From Actinokineospora xionganensis (lineage in GTDB: Bacteria; Actinomycetota; Actinomycetes; Mycobacteriales; Pseudonocardiaceae): 64,000 nucleotides of DNA. A model generated the notes under the pieces. The model was given only the letters and a program-made list of their open reading frames with translations. It had not been told where the DNA came from and ran no database searches. The DNA is taken from NCBI RefSeq assembly GCF_014323725.1, contig NZ_JABVED010000013.1, forward strand, positions 150,758-214,757, given 5' to 3'. Below, piece after piece: positions 54,456 to 64,000 of the stretch; the first letter of the stretch is position 1, and every line of letters begins with the position of its first letter. The position numbers and the translations under genes were made by a program.

Positions 54456-56216
54456 GTGTCGAACCCGCGCACGGCAGCACGCGCCAACACACCGCTGATC
54501 ATCGCGGTCGTCGCCGGGTTGCTGGCCATCGGCGGGATCTACCTGCTCACCGGGGAGGACAAGCCCGCGGCGACGCGCACCGACTGCGTGCCGCTGGAGA
54601 TGAGCACCTCCACCGAGAAGGACGAGCTGATCGGCCGGATGGCGGAGCGCTACAACGCGGCGGGTCGCGAGTTCGGCGGCGGAAAATGCGCCAGGGTCAC
54701 GGTGCACGGTCTGACGTCGGGCACGGCCATGTCGGCGCTGCGCACCGGCTGGGCGGGTGCCGAGACCGGGCTGCCGGAGCCGCAGGTGTGGGCTCCGAGC
54801 ACATCCTTGTGGCTCAGCCGGATGCCGGCGACGCGCAGGCTCGAGGTGGTGGCCACCGAGGCCCACCGGTCGATCATGTCCAGTCCGCTCGTGGTCGCCA
54901 TGCCCGAGGAGATGGCCGCGGTGTTGCTGGCCAAGCACCCCGATCCGGGCTGGGACGACCTGCTCGCCCTGGCGACCGCGCCGGGCGGCTGGGCGTCACT
55001 GGGCAAGCCGGAGTGGGGCAAGTTCTCCCTGGGCCGCGATCACCCGGAGCTGTCGTCGTCAGGGCTCGGTGCGTCGATCGCGACGTTCCACGCGGGCTCG
55101 ATCGCGGACAAGTACCCCGGGATCACCAACGAGAGCATCGTCGACGGCGAGGTGACGCGGTTCGTGCACGGCGTCGAGTCGTCGGTCGAGCGCTACAGCA
55201 AGGACGCCGCCGAGTTCGTCGACACGCTGTTGGCCGAGGACAAGAAGAAGCTGCCGGTCCCCTTCGTCAGCGCGATCGTCATGCAGGAGCAACTCGCGTA
55301 CACCTACAACCGGGGTGGACCGAACCGCAAATTCAAGACGATCACACCCACGGACGGCACCCTGCAGTTCGACCACCCGTTCGTCGTGTTGGCCTCGGCC
55401 ACTGCGGACCAGCGGGCGGCGGCGGACGACTTCTACGCCTACCTCAGCGAAGGCGAGCGGCAACTGGGGTTCCGCGAGGCGGGTTTCCGCGACTGGGCCA
55501 ATCCCAACGCGCCCACCGAGCAGCTCCGCACCACACTGTCCATCCCGAACGGTCAGCTGGTCTCGGCGATTCCCGCGCCCGCGCCGGACCTGGTCGAGGC
55601 GATCGTCAAGGCGTGGAACGGAACCCGGCGCAAGGCCAGGGTGCTGCTGGTGCTCGACGTCTCCGGCTCGATGAACGAACCCGCCGCCGAAAACGACCCG
55701 GAGGTGCGGGGCAGCAAGCTCGACCTGGTCAAACCGGCCGCGAAGCGGGCGCTCGACCTGTTGTCCGCCGATGACGAAGTCGGGTTGTGGACGTTCTCCT
55801 CACCCGGCCACACCGAGCACGTCCCGGTCGGGCGGGTCGGCGACAACAAGGCCGCGCTGGGTGCGGCGATCGACGGACTCGTGGCGACGGGCGCCACCGA
55901 TCTCTACAACACGGTCGGCGAGGCCTACGCCAAGATGGCCGCGCAGCCCGACCCGGAGCGGATCAACGCGATCGTCGTGCTCTCCGACGGCGCGGACAGC
56001 ACGAAGGTCCAGGGCGCCCGGGACGCGCTCCTGGCGAAGATCGACCCAGAGCTGACCGAGACCAAGATGCCGATCTTCACGATCTCCTACGGGCAGCAAT
56101 CGGACCCGGAGACCATGCGGATGATCGCGGCGACGAGCAAGGCACTGTCCTACGACGCCGTCAAGGACCCGAAGAACATCGACGAGGTGTTCGTCAGCGT
56201 CTTTCACAACTTCTGA
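54456..56216 (+). CDS. Membrane-anchored solute-binding plus VWA protein
   Basis: The 586-residue protein has one N-terminal membrane helix (PLIIAVVAGLLAIGGIYLLT) and then lies outside the cell. Residues about 45-380 resemble periplasmic substrate-binding proteins (VWAPSTSLWLSRMPATRRLE, SSPLVVAMPEEMAAVL). Residues about 395-586 are a VWA domain with an intact metal site VLDVSGSMNEPA, TGATDLYNTV and VVLSDGADSTK. GGGAGG lies 7 nt before the GTG. It follows the KAP gene by 55 bp and may display or recognise a ligand for it. Confidence 0.88.
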   Translation: MSNPRTAARANTPLIIAVVAGLLAIGGIYLLTGEDKPAATRTDCVPLEMSTSTEKDELIGRMAERYNAAGREFGGGKCARVTVHGLTSGTAMSALRTGWAGAETGLPEPQVWAPSTSLWLSRMPATRRLEVVATEAHRSIMSSPLVVAMPEEMAAVLLAKHPDPGWDDLLALATAPGGWASLGKPEWGKFSLGRDHPELSSSGLGASIATFHAGSIADKYPGITNESIVDGEVTRFVHGVESSVERYSKDAAEFVDTLLAEDKKKLPVPFVSAIVMQEQLAYTYNRGGPNRKFKTITPTDGTLQFDHPFVVLASATADQRAAADDFYAYLSEGERQLGFREAGFRDWANPNAPTEQLRTTLSIPNGQLVSAIPAPAPDLVEAIVKAWNGTRRKARVLLVLDVSGSMNEPAAENDPEVRGSKLDLVKPAAKRALDLLSADDEVGLWTFSSPGHTEHVPVGRVGDNKAALGAAIDGLVATGATDLYNTVGEAYAKMAAQPDPERINAIVVLSDGADSTKVQGARDALLAKIDPELTETKMPIFTISYGQQSDPETMRMIAATSKALSYDAVKDPKNIDEVFVSVFHNF

Positions 56217-56230
56217 GAGGCTGCCGCCGA

Positions 56231-56773
56231 ATGGGCTTACAACAGAACCTGCGCGAACCCGCCGGCCTCGCCGCGGCCGTCCTCCTCGGCGCGCTCGCCG
56301 CGGCCGTGACCGCCGCACGCACGGACTCGGGGTGGCTGGCCCTGCCGGTGGGCGTCGGTGTCGCCGGGCTGGTGCTTCTCGTCAAGGCGGCGCTGACGAA
56401 GGACAGCGCCGCCGTCCCCGCGCGGGCGCGCGAACTGCTGCGGCGCATCTGCCTGACGGCCGTCGACGTTCGACTGCGGGCCACGACCGTGCACGACGCC
56501 GACCCGGTCATGGCCCCGACCGCCCGAGTCGTCGACGCCGCATACCGGCTCGCGGCGCTCGTGGCGCGCAACGACCTGCGGCTCGCTCCGACGAGATCGT
56601 CGGTCGCCCTGGCGACGCTGACCGACTGCGCGGCCCGGATGGCCGTGCTCGCCAAGCGGGTCGACGGAACCGCGCCCTCCCGGATCTCGGGGCTGGTCGA
56701 GGAACTGGGGCTGCTCAAGCGGAACCTGGAGAACGCGGAGAGCGCGGTCGACCACGCGTTGAAGTCCACCTGA
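56231..56773 (+). CDS. Small two-helix membrane protein with helical tail
   Basis: A 180-residue protein with two adjacent membrane helices (GLAAAVLLGALAAAVTAA and LALPVGVGVAGLVLLVKAAL) and a helical cytoplasmic tail ending VEELGLLKRNLENAESAVDH. No family is recognised. It begins 14 nt after the VWA gene, so it belongs to the same unit. The 276 bp after it (56774-57049) contain no gene I can support. Confidence 0.75.
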   Translation: MGLQQNLREPAGLAAAVLLGALAAAVTAARTDSGWLALPVGVGVAGLVLLVKAALTKDSAAVPARARELLRRICLTAVDVRLRATTVHDADPVMAPTARVVDAAYRLAALVARNDLRLAPTRSSVALATLTDCAARMAVLAKRVDGTAPSRISGLVEELGLLKRNLENAESAVDHALKST

Positions 56774-57049
56774 GCGCACACGCACCGTCGATCACGCACC
56801 TACGGTCGGTCATGTGATGGCATGTTCCGCCTGCTCGTGCGCGGCGAAATCCATGATCCGAAGCGGGAGATTCCCGTTCGAATTAACAGTTCTGAACCCC
56901 CATAGTGCCTCCGACCTCGCGTAATGCTGTCGCGGCGTGCAGAACAGGCACTCCATAACCCGGTGCTATGGGATGTTGAGATGAGCGATCGTGGGTCGAC
57001 TCGCCCAATATGGGCACATTGAACCAACCGCTGTTACCGGAGTCACACC

Positions 57050-57616
57050 ATGACCGCACATCTCGTCGATCGGAAGCCGGGGACTCGACCGCTCGCGCTC
57101 GATACCACCCACCTCCACGCGCTGCAGATGGTCGCGCGCGGCGAAGTGGGCGCGTACGGCACGGCGTCGGCCCTGCGCCACCGCTGCGACGACTTGAGCG
57201 CCCTCATGGTCAGCGCGCTGTTCACGTTGCGCCGCGACGGTTTCATCGGTTTCGCCGAAGCGGCCGACCCCCGCGACGGCTGGGTCTTAGCCGAGTTGAC
57301 CTCGGCGGGCGAACGCCTGCTCGACATCTGGCTGCGCCGCGGCCGCCGCTCCCCCGCCGACGCCGCCCGCTCCCGCGACTGGTACGTCCTGCTGCGGTGC
57401 GCGCAGCGCGGGGAACTCGGCATGACCGAACACAACGAGATCACCGACCGCGGTGAGCCCATTGGCGGGCGACTCACCGCGCGGCTTCGGGAGTTGATCA
57501 ACGCGGGTCACGTGGTGATCGGCTCCGCCCGCCTCCGAGACTGCCGATTGGTCACGCTCAGCGAGACCGGCCGGTTGCTCCACACGAAGCTCGACATGTC
57601 CCAAGCGAACGGGTGA
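57050..57616 (+). CDS. Protein with two winged-helix-like halves
   Basis: The 188-residue protein appears internally duplicated: LHALQMVARGEVGAYGTASA with a following GERLLDIWLRRG, and WYVLLRCAQRGELGMTEHNE with a following GRLLHTKLDM. Each half ends in a LT..G..L pattern typical of winged-helix repressors. It is likely a DNA-binding regulator. It overlaps the downstream zinc-finger gene by 4 bp (GTGA). Confidence 0.65.
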   Translation: MTAHLVDRKPGTRPLALDTTHLHALQMVARGEVGAYGTASALRHRCDDLSALMVSALFTLRRDGFIGFAEAADPRDGWVLAELTSAGERLLDIWLRRGRRSPADAARSRDWYVLLRCAQRGELGMTEHNEITDRGEPIGGRLTARLRELINAGHVVIGSARLRDCRLVTLSETGRLLHTKLDMSQANG

Positions 57617-57870
57617 TGATCATGAATCGCATCCCCGACCCGCGCGGCGATGTGTGCTGGGGAACCAGCGCGACGTATCGTGGACGGGCACATCTGGTTC
57701 CGGTAAGCCGCACGGTGGGCCTGTGCGGCATGCCGGTGGACGACCGCTTTCGCGATCGTCCAGGCGAACCACTGATGTGCCCGGAGTGCGCGATCGCGTA
57801 CGTCGCGGCTGTTTTCCCCGCACAGGCTGCAGCGTCAGACCTTCGGCACAGGGTCCGACTGCGCGCCTAG
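57613..57870 (+). CDS. Small zinc-finger-like protein
   Basis: The 85-residue protein has a His and Cys pattern, RAHLVPVSRTVGLCG and LMCPECA, that matches small actinobacterial zinc-finger proteins of unknown role. The GTG at 57613 overlaps the previous stop, though ATG codons at 57616 and 57622 could also serve. It is followed by a strong terminator, so the two genes form a complete operon. Confidence 0.7.
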   Translation: MMIMNRIPDPRGDVCWGTSATYRGRAHLVPVSRTVGLCGMPVDDRFRDRPGEPLMCPECAIAYVAAVFPAQAAASDLRHRVRLRA

Positions 57871-57877
57871 CCGCCAG

Positions 57878-57925
57878 AGGGTGGCGGGACGGATCCCTGC
57901 ACCGTCCCGCCACCCTATTTTTTCT
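57878..57925 (+). terminator. Strong intrinsic terminator
   Basis: A perfect 15-bp stem (AGGGTGGCGGGACGG and complement) with a 9-nt loop is followed by ATTTTTTCT, the clearest rho-independent terminator in the window. Confidence 0.95.
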
Positions 57926-57999
57926 CCCCAAACCTCAGATCGGTCGGCGATACTTGTCGCCGGTTCGGCGAAACCGCCGTCTGAGACCTGGGGAAATTC

Positions 58000-60273
58000 A
58001 TGAGACGTCTCGCCCATGTGGCGTTATCCGTGTTGCTCGGCGCCGGCCTGTTAGCCGCCGCCACACCCACTTCCATCGCCGCACCCGCGGCGCCCGCCGA
58101 ACCGCAGGCCGACGCGGCGGCGGGTTTCCACGCCTTGGCGCCCGTCCGCGTGCTCGACACGCGGTCCGGCGCGCCAGTCGGCCCACAACAGTCGATCACG
58201 CTCGACCTCTCGGCGAAGGTGCCCGCCACGGCCACCGCGGTGGTGTTGAACGTGACCGGCACGCAGCCGAACGCGAACACCTTCGTCACCGTGTACCCGG
58301 CCGGGGCGACGCGGCCGGTCGCGTCCAACCTGAACCTGGTGGCGGGCGAGACGCGGCCGAACCTGGTCACCGTCGCCCTTGGCACGGGACGGCAACTGAG
58401 CCTGTTCAACAACGCGGGCACCGTGCACCTGCTCGCCGACCTCGCCGGCTACTACGCGCCGGACGCGACGGGCAAGTTCACCGCCCTGTCGCCAAGGCGG
58501 CTGATGGACAGCCGCCACGGGTCGCCGTTCGCCGCTGGTGAGTCCAGGACCATCGACCTGTCCTACTCGGTCCCCACGTCGGCCACCGCGGTGGTCCTCA
58601 CCCTGACCGGCACCGCGGCGACCCAGAACACCTACGTCACCGCTTGGCCGACCGGGAAGACCCGCCCGGTCGTGTCGAACCTCAACCTGACGCCCGGGGC
58701 GACAGCGCCGAACCTGGTGACGGTCGAACTCGGCGCGGACCGCAAGGTCGACCTGTTCAACAACACCGGGAACACCCACCTCATCGTCGACCTGGCCGGG
58801 TTCTACACCGCCGACTACGGCGCCCTGTTCACCGCGATCACACCGAAGCGGGTGCTCGACACCCGCAACGGCACTGGCGGTATCGCCGGCCCGATGAACG
58901 CGGGCGGGCAGCAGGAGTTGGTCCTGGGCGCGACCCTGCCGTGGTCCACCACGGGTGTGGTCCTCAACCTCACGGGGACCGAGCCGACCCAGAACACCTA
59001 CATCACCGCGTGGCCCCGGCTCGACCCCAGGCCGGAGACATCGAACCTGAACCTGACCCCCGGTCAGACGTCGCCGAGCCTCGCCGTCGTCGCCGTCGGC
59101 ACGCTGGCCTCGGTGTCGCTGTACAACAACGCGGGGACCGTGCACCTGATCGCGGACATGGCCGGTTTCTTCTCGCTCCCCCCGGTGTCCTGTGGCAGCA
59201 AGTGTGTGTACGCCTGGGGCAGCAACCAGTACGGCCAGCTCGGAACCGGCGCCTACAGCCCGGCGTCCGCCGCTCCGAACCCGGTCTACGGGCTGTCGGG
59301 CGTCAAGGCCGTCGCGGGCGCAAGCGCGGGCTACGCCCTGCGTGAGGACGGCACGGTCTGGGCTTGGGGCCCCAATTTCGGGGCTGAGCTCGGAAACGGC
59401 TGGGCAGGCGGCAAGTCGGTGGTGCCGGTGCCGGTGGTCGGTTTGACCAATGTGACCGACATCGACAAGGGAATCGCCCTGCGGTCCGACGGCACCGTCT
59501 GGACGTGGGGCTACAACGGCCTGGGCAGTAGTGTTCCGACGCCGAAGGCGGGCCTCACCGACATCATCGACGTCGCGGCCGCGTCTGGCACCGGGTTCGC
59601 ACTGCGCTCCGACGGCACCGTGTGGTCGTGGGGTCTCAACTCCTTCGGCTCGTTGGGCAACGGCTCGACCGAGAACTCCGCGACGCCGGTGCAGGTGTCC
59701 GGCCTGACCGGGGTCAAGGCGATCGCGGGCGGCCTGTACGCCGGGTATGCGATCAAGCAGGACGGCACGCTGTGGTCGTGGGGCGACAACCGCCAGGGCC
59801 AGCTCGGCCATGGGACCGTGGGTGGCGACGGCTGCTACACCTATCCCCCGACCGCCGAACACTGTTTCTCCGCCGTACCCGCCCCGGTGGTGGGCCTCAC
59901 GGGAGTCACGGCGATCGCGGCCGACAGTGCCCATGGCTTCGCGGTGCTCAGTGACGGCACCGGCTGGGCGTGGGGCAGCAACTACCAAGGCGGCCTCGGC
60001 ACCGGCAGCGACTGTGAGTGCGGGACCGGCACGCCCGCCAAGATCAGCGGGCTCATCAACGCCAAGTCAGTCGCGGCCGCCGAGAACGGTGGGTACGCGC
60101 TCGACGGCGACGGCAGGGTCTGGGCGTGGGGTGACAACAGCCGCGGCCAGTTGGGCACGACCGACGTGGCCAACCCCGGGTCATACTCGAAGATCGCCCT
60201 GCGGCTGCGTGACCCCGTGGGCGTGACGGCGATCGCGGCCACGACACACGGGGCTTTGGCGCTCGTGCCGTGA
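58000..60273 (+). CDS. Secreted RCC1-repeat protein with three N-terminal DTR modules
   Basis: A 757-residue protein with a signal peptide cleaved near SIAAPA (residue 28). Three tandem modules of about 120 residues follow, each starting like APVRVLDTRSG, PRRLMDSRHG or PKRVLDTRNG and ending in NAGTVHL(L/I)ADLAG(Y/F). From residue about 400, seven RCC1-type blades (WGSNQYGQLGTG, WGPNFGAELGNG, WGLNSFGSLGNG, WGDNRQGQLGHG and others) would form a seven-bladed propeller. It is likely a cell-surface binding protein. Two cysteine pairs suggest disulphides. Confidence 0.88.
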   Translation: MRRLAHVALSVLLGAGLLAAATPTSIAAPAAPAEPQADAAAGFHALAPVRVLDTRSGAPVGPQQSITLDLSAKVPATATAVVLNVTGTQPNANTFVTVYPAGATRPVASNLNLVAGETRPNLVTVALGTGRQLSLFNNAGTVHLLADLAGYYAPDATGKFTALSPRRLMDSRHGSPFAAGESRTIDLSYSVPTSATAVVLTLTGTAATQNTYVTAWPTGKTRPVVSNLNLTPGATAPNLVTVELGADRKVDLFNNTGNTHLIVDLAGFYTADYGALFTAITPKRVLDTRNGTGGIAGPMNAGGQQELVLGATLPWSTTGVVLNLTGTEPTQNTYITAWPRLDPRPETSNLNLTPGQTSPSLAVVAVGTLASVSLYNNAGTVHLIADMAGFFSLPPVSCGSKCVYAWGSNQYGQLGTGAYSPASAAPNPVYGLSGVKAVAGASAGYALREDGTVWAWGPNFGAELGNGWAGGKSVVPVPVVGLTNVTDIDKGIALRSDGTVWTWGYNGLGSSVPTPKAGLTDIIDVAAASGTGFALRSDGTVWSWGLNSFGSLGNGSTENSATPVQVSGLTGVKAIAGGLYAGYAIKQDGTLWSWGDNRQGQLGHGTVGGDGCYTYPPTAEHCFSAVPAPVVGLTGVTAIAADSAHGFAVLSDGTGWAWGSNYQGGLGTGSDCECGTGTPAKISGLINAKSVAAAENGGYALDGDGRVWAWGDNSRGQLGTTDVANPGSYSKIALRLRDPVGVTAIAATTHGALALVP

Positions 60274-60278
60274 GCCAC

Positions 60279-60309
60279 GGGCCGGGTCGCCGCACAGGCG
60301 ACCCGGCCC
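60279..60309. terminator. Hairpin between the RCC1 and lipase genes
   Basis: Perfect 13-bp stem GGGCCGGGTCGCC and complement with a 5-nt loop, between the ends of two convergent genes. Confidence 0.8.
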
Positions 60310-60318
60310 GCGTCGGTC

Positions 60319-60993
60319 TTACCGGACGAAATCCCTTACCTGCACGTAAACCGTCGCGTCGGTGAGCAGCGCTGTGTGGCTCAGACACGCGGTCTTCGTG
60401 TTGACCGCGCCGCTGAGGACCGCCGTGTCCTTTGGCTCCAGCGCCTCGTCGCACGGCGACCACCAGCTGCCGTACCGGACCGCCCCGGGTGTCTCGTCGC
60501 CCGCGTTCAGGTTGTTCAAGAACGTCGAGTTCGGATACATCTCCCGGCACGGCGTGGTCAGGCAGCCGTAGGCGACCGTCGTGCCGTGGTGCGGGCTGCC
60601 AAGGCTTGACCAGTCGTCCACCTCGGCAGCGCCACCCTCGAACTTCAGGAACTGCCGGGAGTTCAAGCCGCCCATGGAGTGCCCGACGATGTCGACCTTC
60701 GCCGCACCGGTCTGCGCCCGCACCTGGTCGACATAGGTCGCAAGCTGCCTCGCGATGACCACATTGGACTGTGTTGAGTCATAGTCCCAGGCGAACAGCT
60801 CGGCCGCGGTGTAGCCGTCGGCCTTGAACCGGTTGATCATCGTGTTCCAGTTGGACGCGTCACCGTTGTAGCCGTGCACAAAAACTATGGGATCACGGGT
60901 GATCGCGGCGCCCGCGGGCGCAACCAGGTTGATGGCGGACGCGGCTACGGCGACCACGACGGCGACCACCGGTCGAAGGGAACGCAACGGCAT
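60319..60993 (-). CDS. Secreted class-2 (EstA-type) lipase
   Basis: The 224-residue protein has a signal peptide (LRPVVAVVVAVAASAINLVA, cleavage near AGA). The mature enzyme starts RDPIVFVHGYNGDASNWNTM; the nucleophile is in VDIVGHSMGGLNSRQF, and SSLGSPHHGT is typical of this lipase group. The last His is in KTACLSHTALL. It hydrolyses lipid esters outside the cell. The ATG at 60993 has GGAGG 4 nt upstream; the longer frame to 61026 lacks one. Confidence 0.92.
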   Translation of the reverse strand: MPLRSLRPVVAVVVAVAASAINLVAPAGAAITRDPIVFVHGYNGDASNWNTMINRFKADGYTAAELFAWDYDSTQSNVVIARQLATYVDQVRAQTGAAKVDIVGHSMGGLNSRQFLKFEGGAAEVDDWSSLGSPHHGTTVAYGCLTTPCREMYPNSTFLNNLNAGDETPGAVRYGSWWSPCDEALEPKDTAVLSGAVNTKTACLSHTALLTDATVYVQVRDFVR

Positions 60994-61067
60994 AAGACCT
61001 CCTTGTCTGCGAGCGACTCGGCGCACCGGGCGGCCCGAACGAGATCAAGCTGGTCTTCCCAACGACG

Positions 61068-62111
61068 TCAGGGCGTCCGAGTGACGTTCGGTGTGGCAGG
61101 TCGTCGGCGCGGCTCGCAGCACCCGATCGCGCACGGGTCGCCGTTGCGGGTCGCGCCCGCCAGGGTGAAGTCCGACATCTTGCGCGCGGGCGCGCCGGCG
61201 AGGTTTTCGCGGACCAGCTCCACGACGAGCTCCGCGAAACGCGGGTCGGTGCCCGGCGTGGCGGCGCGGGCGAAGTCCATGCCGAGTTCCCTGGCCTTGT
61301 CCGCCGCCTCGGTGTCGAGATCCCAGACGACTTCCAGGTGGTCGCTGACGAACCCGATAGGACAGACGACGACCGCGCGGACTCCCTTGCCGTGCAATGC
61401 TTCGAGATGGTCCACAATGTCCGGTTCGAGCCACGGGATGTGCGGCGGGCCGGACCGGGACTGCCAGACCACGTCGTACTCGGCGGCACCCACTTCGGCG
61501 GCAACGAGGCGGGCGGCCTCGGCGACCTGGCGGGAGTAGCGGCGTCCGCCCTCCCCCGGCGGTCCGGCGGCGACATCGGCCGAGTCAGGCACGGAGTGCG
61601 CCGTGAAGACCAGTCTGCCGCCGGGAATGGTCGCCTCGCGCACCGCGTCGGCGGCGGCGGCGACGAACAGCGGGTGGTCGAAGTAGTGCCGCAGCTTGGT
61701 GAGGTCCGGCGCGTCGGGGACCGCGGCCCGTGCCCGGGCGATGTCCTCGTCGTACTGGCGGCACGCGGAGTAGCCGCCGTACGCGCTGGTCGGGAACACC
61801 AACGCGGACCGCACGCCGTCGGCCTTCATCTGGGCGACGGTGTCCTCGACCATGGGGTGCCAGTTGCGGTTGCCGAAGTAGATCGGCAGGTCGACACCCT
61901 GGCGTTCCAGCTCCTCGCGGACGGCGTCGATCGCCTCGCGGTTGAGCCGGTTGATCGGCGAGACGCCGCCGAAGTGCTGGTAGTGCGCCTCGACCTCGTC
62001 GAGGCGCTCCGGTGGCACGCCCCGGCCCCGGGTGACGTTCTCCAGGAAGGGACGGACATCAGCCGGGGACTCGGGGCCGCCGAAGGACAGCCAGAGCAGT
62101 GCGTCGGCCAT
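61068..62111 (-). CDS. hemH: Ferrochelatase (coproporphyrin III type)
   Basis: The 347-residue protein inserts iron into coproporphyrin III in the actinobacterial haem route. [20 protein letters not shown] opens it; [11 protein letters not shown] carries the catalytic His and [16 protein letters not shown] the metal-site Glu. CAIGC near the end, with two further Cys, suggests the iron-sulphur cluster seen in actinobacterial enzymes. Its ATG shares one base with the stop of the enoyl reductase gene (TGATG), so they are coupled. The gene order fabG-inhA-hemH is that of Mycobacterium. Confidence 0.95.
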   Translation of the reverse strand: MADALLWLSFGGPESPADVRPFLENVTRGRGVPPERLDEVEAHYQHFGGVSPINRLNREAIDAVREELERQGVDLPIYFGNRNWHPMVEDTVAQMKADGVRSALVFPTSAYGGYSACRQYDEDIARARAAVPDAPDLTKLRHYFDHPLFVAAAADAVREATIPGGRLVFTAHSVPDSADVAAGPPGEGGRRYSRQVAEAARLVAAEVGAAEYDVVWQSRSGPPHIPWLEPDIVDHLEALHGKGVRAVVVCPIGFVSDHLEVVWDLDTEAADKARELGMDFARAATPGTDPRFAELVVELVRENLAGAPARKMSDFTLAGATRNGDPCAIGCCEPRRRPATPNVTRTP

Positions 62112-62878
62112 CACATGCCAAGGGCGTGGACGCCGCCGTCCACCCACACCATGGAGCCGGTGGTCGCGGGCAGCCAGTCCGACAGCAGCGCGCACACGGA
62201 CTTGGCGACCGGGGTGGCGTCGTCGACGTCCCAGCCCAGCGGGGCGCGGTCGGCCCAGCCCGCCTCGAGCTCGGCGAAGCCGGGGATGGACTTGGCGGCC
62301 ATCGTGCGGACCGGACCGGCGGCGACCAGGTTGACCCGGATGCCCTCGGGGCCCAGCTCACGGGCCATGTACCGGTTGACCGACTCGAACGCGGCCTTCG
62401 CCACGCCCATCCAGTTGTAGGCGGGCCACGCGACGCGCGCGTCGAAGTCCAAGCCGACGACCGAGGAGCCGCGGCCCAGCAGCGGCAGCGCGGCCTGGGT
62501 CAGCGACTTGAGCGAGTACGCGGAGACCTGAAGGGCGACACTCACGTCCTCCCACGGCGCGTCCATGAAGGGCGCGCCGAGGCAGCTCTGCGGGGCGAAC
62601 CCGATGGCGTGCACGATGCCGTCGAGCCCGTCGACGTGCTCACGCACCCGGTCGGCCAGCGTCGCGAGCTGCTCGGGGTTCTGCACGTCCAACTCGATCA
62701 CCGGCGCGGGCTGCGGCAGCCGCTTGGCGATCCGCTCGACCAGGCTCATCCGGCCGAACCCGGTGAGGACCACGGTCGCGCCCTGCTCCTGGGCGGCCTT
62801 GGCCACGTGGAACGCGATCGACGAGTCGGTGATCACGCCGGTGATCAGCAGTCGCTTGCCTTCGAGCAGTCCGGTCAT
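62111..62878 (-). CDS. fabI: Enoyl-ACP reductase (InhA/FabI)
   Basis: The 255-residue enzyme carries out the last reduction in each fatty acid elongation round using [24 protein letters not shown] is the cofactor loop, and [20 protein letters not shown] contains the Tyr and Lys of the Tyr-x6-Lys active site. The ATG at 62878 has AGGAGG upstream. It lies between fabG and hemH in one operon. Confidence 0.96.
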   Translation of the reverse strand: MTGLLEGKRLLITGVITDSSIAFHVAKAAQEQGATVVLTGFGRMSLVERIAKRLPQPAPVIELDVQNPEQLATLADRVREHVDGLDGIVHAIGFAPQSCLGAPFMDAPWEDVSVALQVSAYSLKSLTQAALPLLGRGSSVVGLDFDARVAWPAYNWMGVAKAAFESVNRYMARELGPEGIRVNLVAAGPVRTMAAKSIPGFAELEAGWADRAPLGWDVDDATPVAKSVCALLSDWLPATTGSMVWVDGGVHALGM

Positions 62879-62906
62879 CGCTGGGTGTCCTCCTGGGAAT
62901 GTTTGG

Positions 62907-63653
<747 letters not shown>

Positions 63654-64000
63654 CTATCGGGCTACTGGAACGTAACCTCCCTTGGGCCGACGCGCCGTTC
63701 GTCACAGCCCCAGGCGGCGAGGCCTGAGTGTCCACTACGACGTGTTGCCCCGGCGCTTTGTGTCCATTTTCGATCTTCTCGACAACCTCGGCGATCAATG
63801 CCGCCAATTGCCACGGAGTCCCACTCACCTCGCAGTACGCGATTGGCCTCGACTTGATAAGCCGCGACACTCTCCATGAGGAATGATGGACCGGACGATC
63901 GGTGATGTTTCGACACAACAATCGACGGAGACCATTTGCGGCGAATATCTCGCCCTGTCGATCCGCTGAGCCCTTTTCATCCTGCGGTGGTCTCGTAGTT

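Noticed and set aside
63662..63916. An 84-residue minus-strand frame upstream of fabG
   Set aside because: No ribosome site or family; another frame of the same DNA looks slightly more protein-like, so neither is supported.

Overview
The window is high-GC actinobacterial DNA, most likely from a member of the Pseudonocardiaceae. Supporting signs are many GTG and TTG starts, 4-bp ATGA/GTGA gene overlaps, a mycothiol-dependent isomerase-type protein, an ECF42-type sigma factor beside a DGPF (YCII) protein, DUF2510 modules, an SSI-type protease inhibitor, and the fabG-inhA-hemH gene order known from mycobacteria. No tRNA, rRNA or CRISPR array was seen. The left edge cuts a secreted lipase gene.

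0-10.4 kb: an alkylation-repair operon (Ada/AlkA fusion, then ogt); a two-gene locus with a small peptide gene and a fused YcaO azoline-type cyclodehydratase carrying six internal repeats; uvrA; a maleylpyruvate isomerase-like protein; a membrane acyltransferase. 10.4-14.3 kb: an MBL-fold hydrolase gene whose 3' end is repeated twice downstream, with a VapBC-like pair between copies 1 and 2 and a decayed Fic module between copies 2 and 3, followed by a SpoU-type RNA methylase. This looks like stepwise insertion of toxin-antitoxin islets at one gene end.

14.3-31.3 kb: mostly metabolic and secreted functions: an NDH-2-like oxidoreductase, an ArsR/SRPBCC pair with an operator, FKBP, a hydrolase, a P450, a secreted M15-like protein, a Gfo/Idh-methyltransferase pair coupled to a catalytically dead IS4-type transposase, an SSI inhibitor, bacterial nitric oxide synthase, a secreted beta-propeller protein, an HTH-RES toxin-antitoxin pair with a patatin phospholipase behind it, and an S9 peptidase.

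31.3-44.7 kb: a TerC membrane protein under a yybP-ykoY (Mn2+) riboswitch; an extracellular hydrolase fused to an ABC ATPase with its permease; a J-domain/NERD-like membrane protein; a frameshifted conserved gene; two tandem membrane-anchored TIR proteins of identical architecture; and a YCII/ECF42 sigma cassette. 44.7-57 kb: a MoxR-type ATPase with a VWA partner, LtrA, and a three-gene unit coding for a WD40-KAP NTPase, a membrane-anchored solute-binding/VWA protein and a small membrane protein, possibly a defence or sensing system. 57-64 kb: a small regulator/zinc-finger pair, a secreted RCC1 protein, a secreted lipase, and fabG-inhA-hemH.

The strongest candidates for something new are the repeated hydrolase 3' end with toxin-antitoxin islets, the repeat-bearing YcaO locus, the tandem TIR pair, the WD40-KAP/VWA unit, the domesticated transposase, and a family of long palindromes found where genes converge or meet tail to head.
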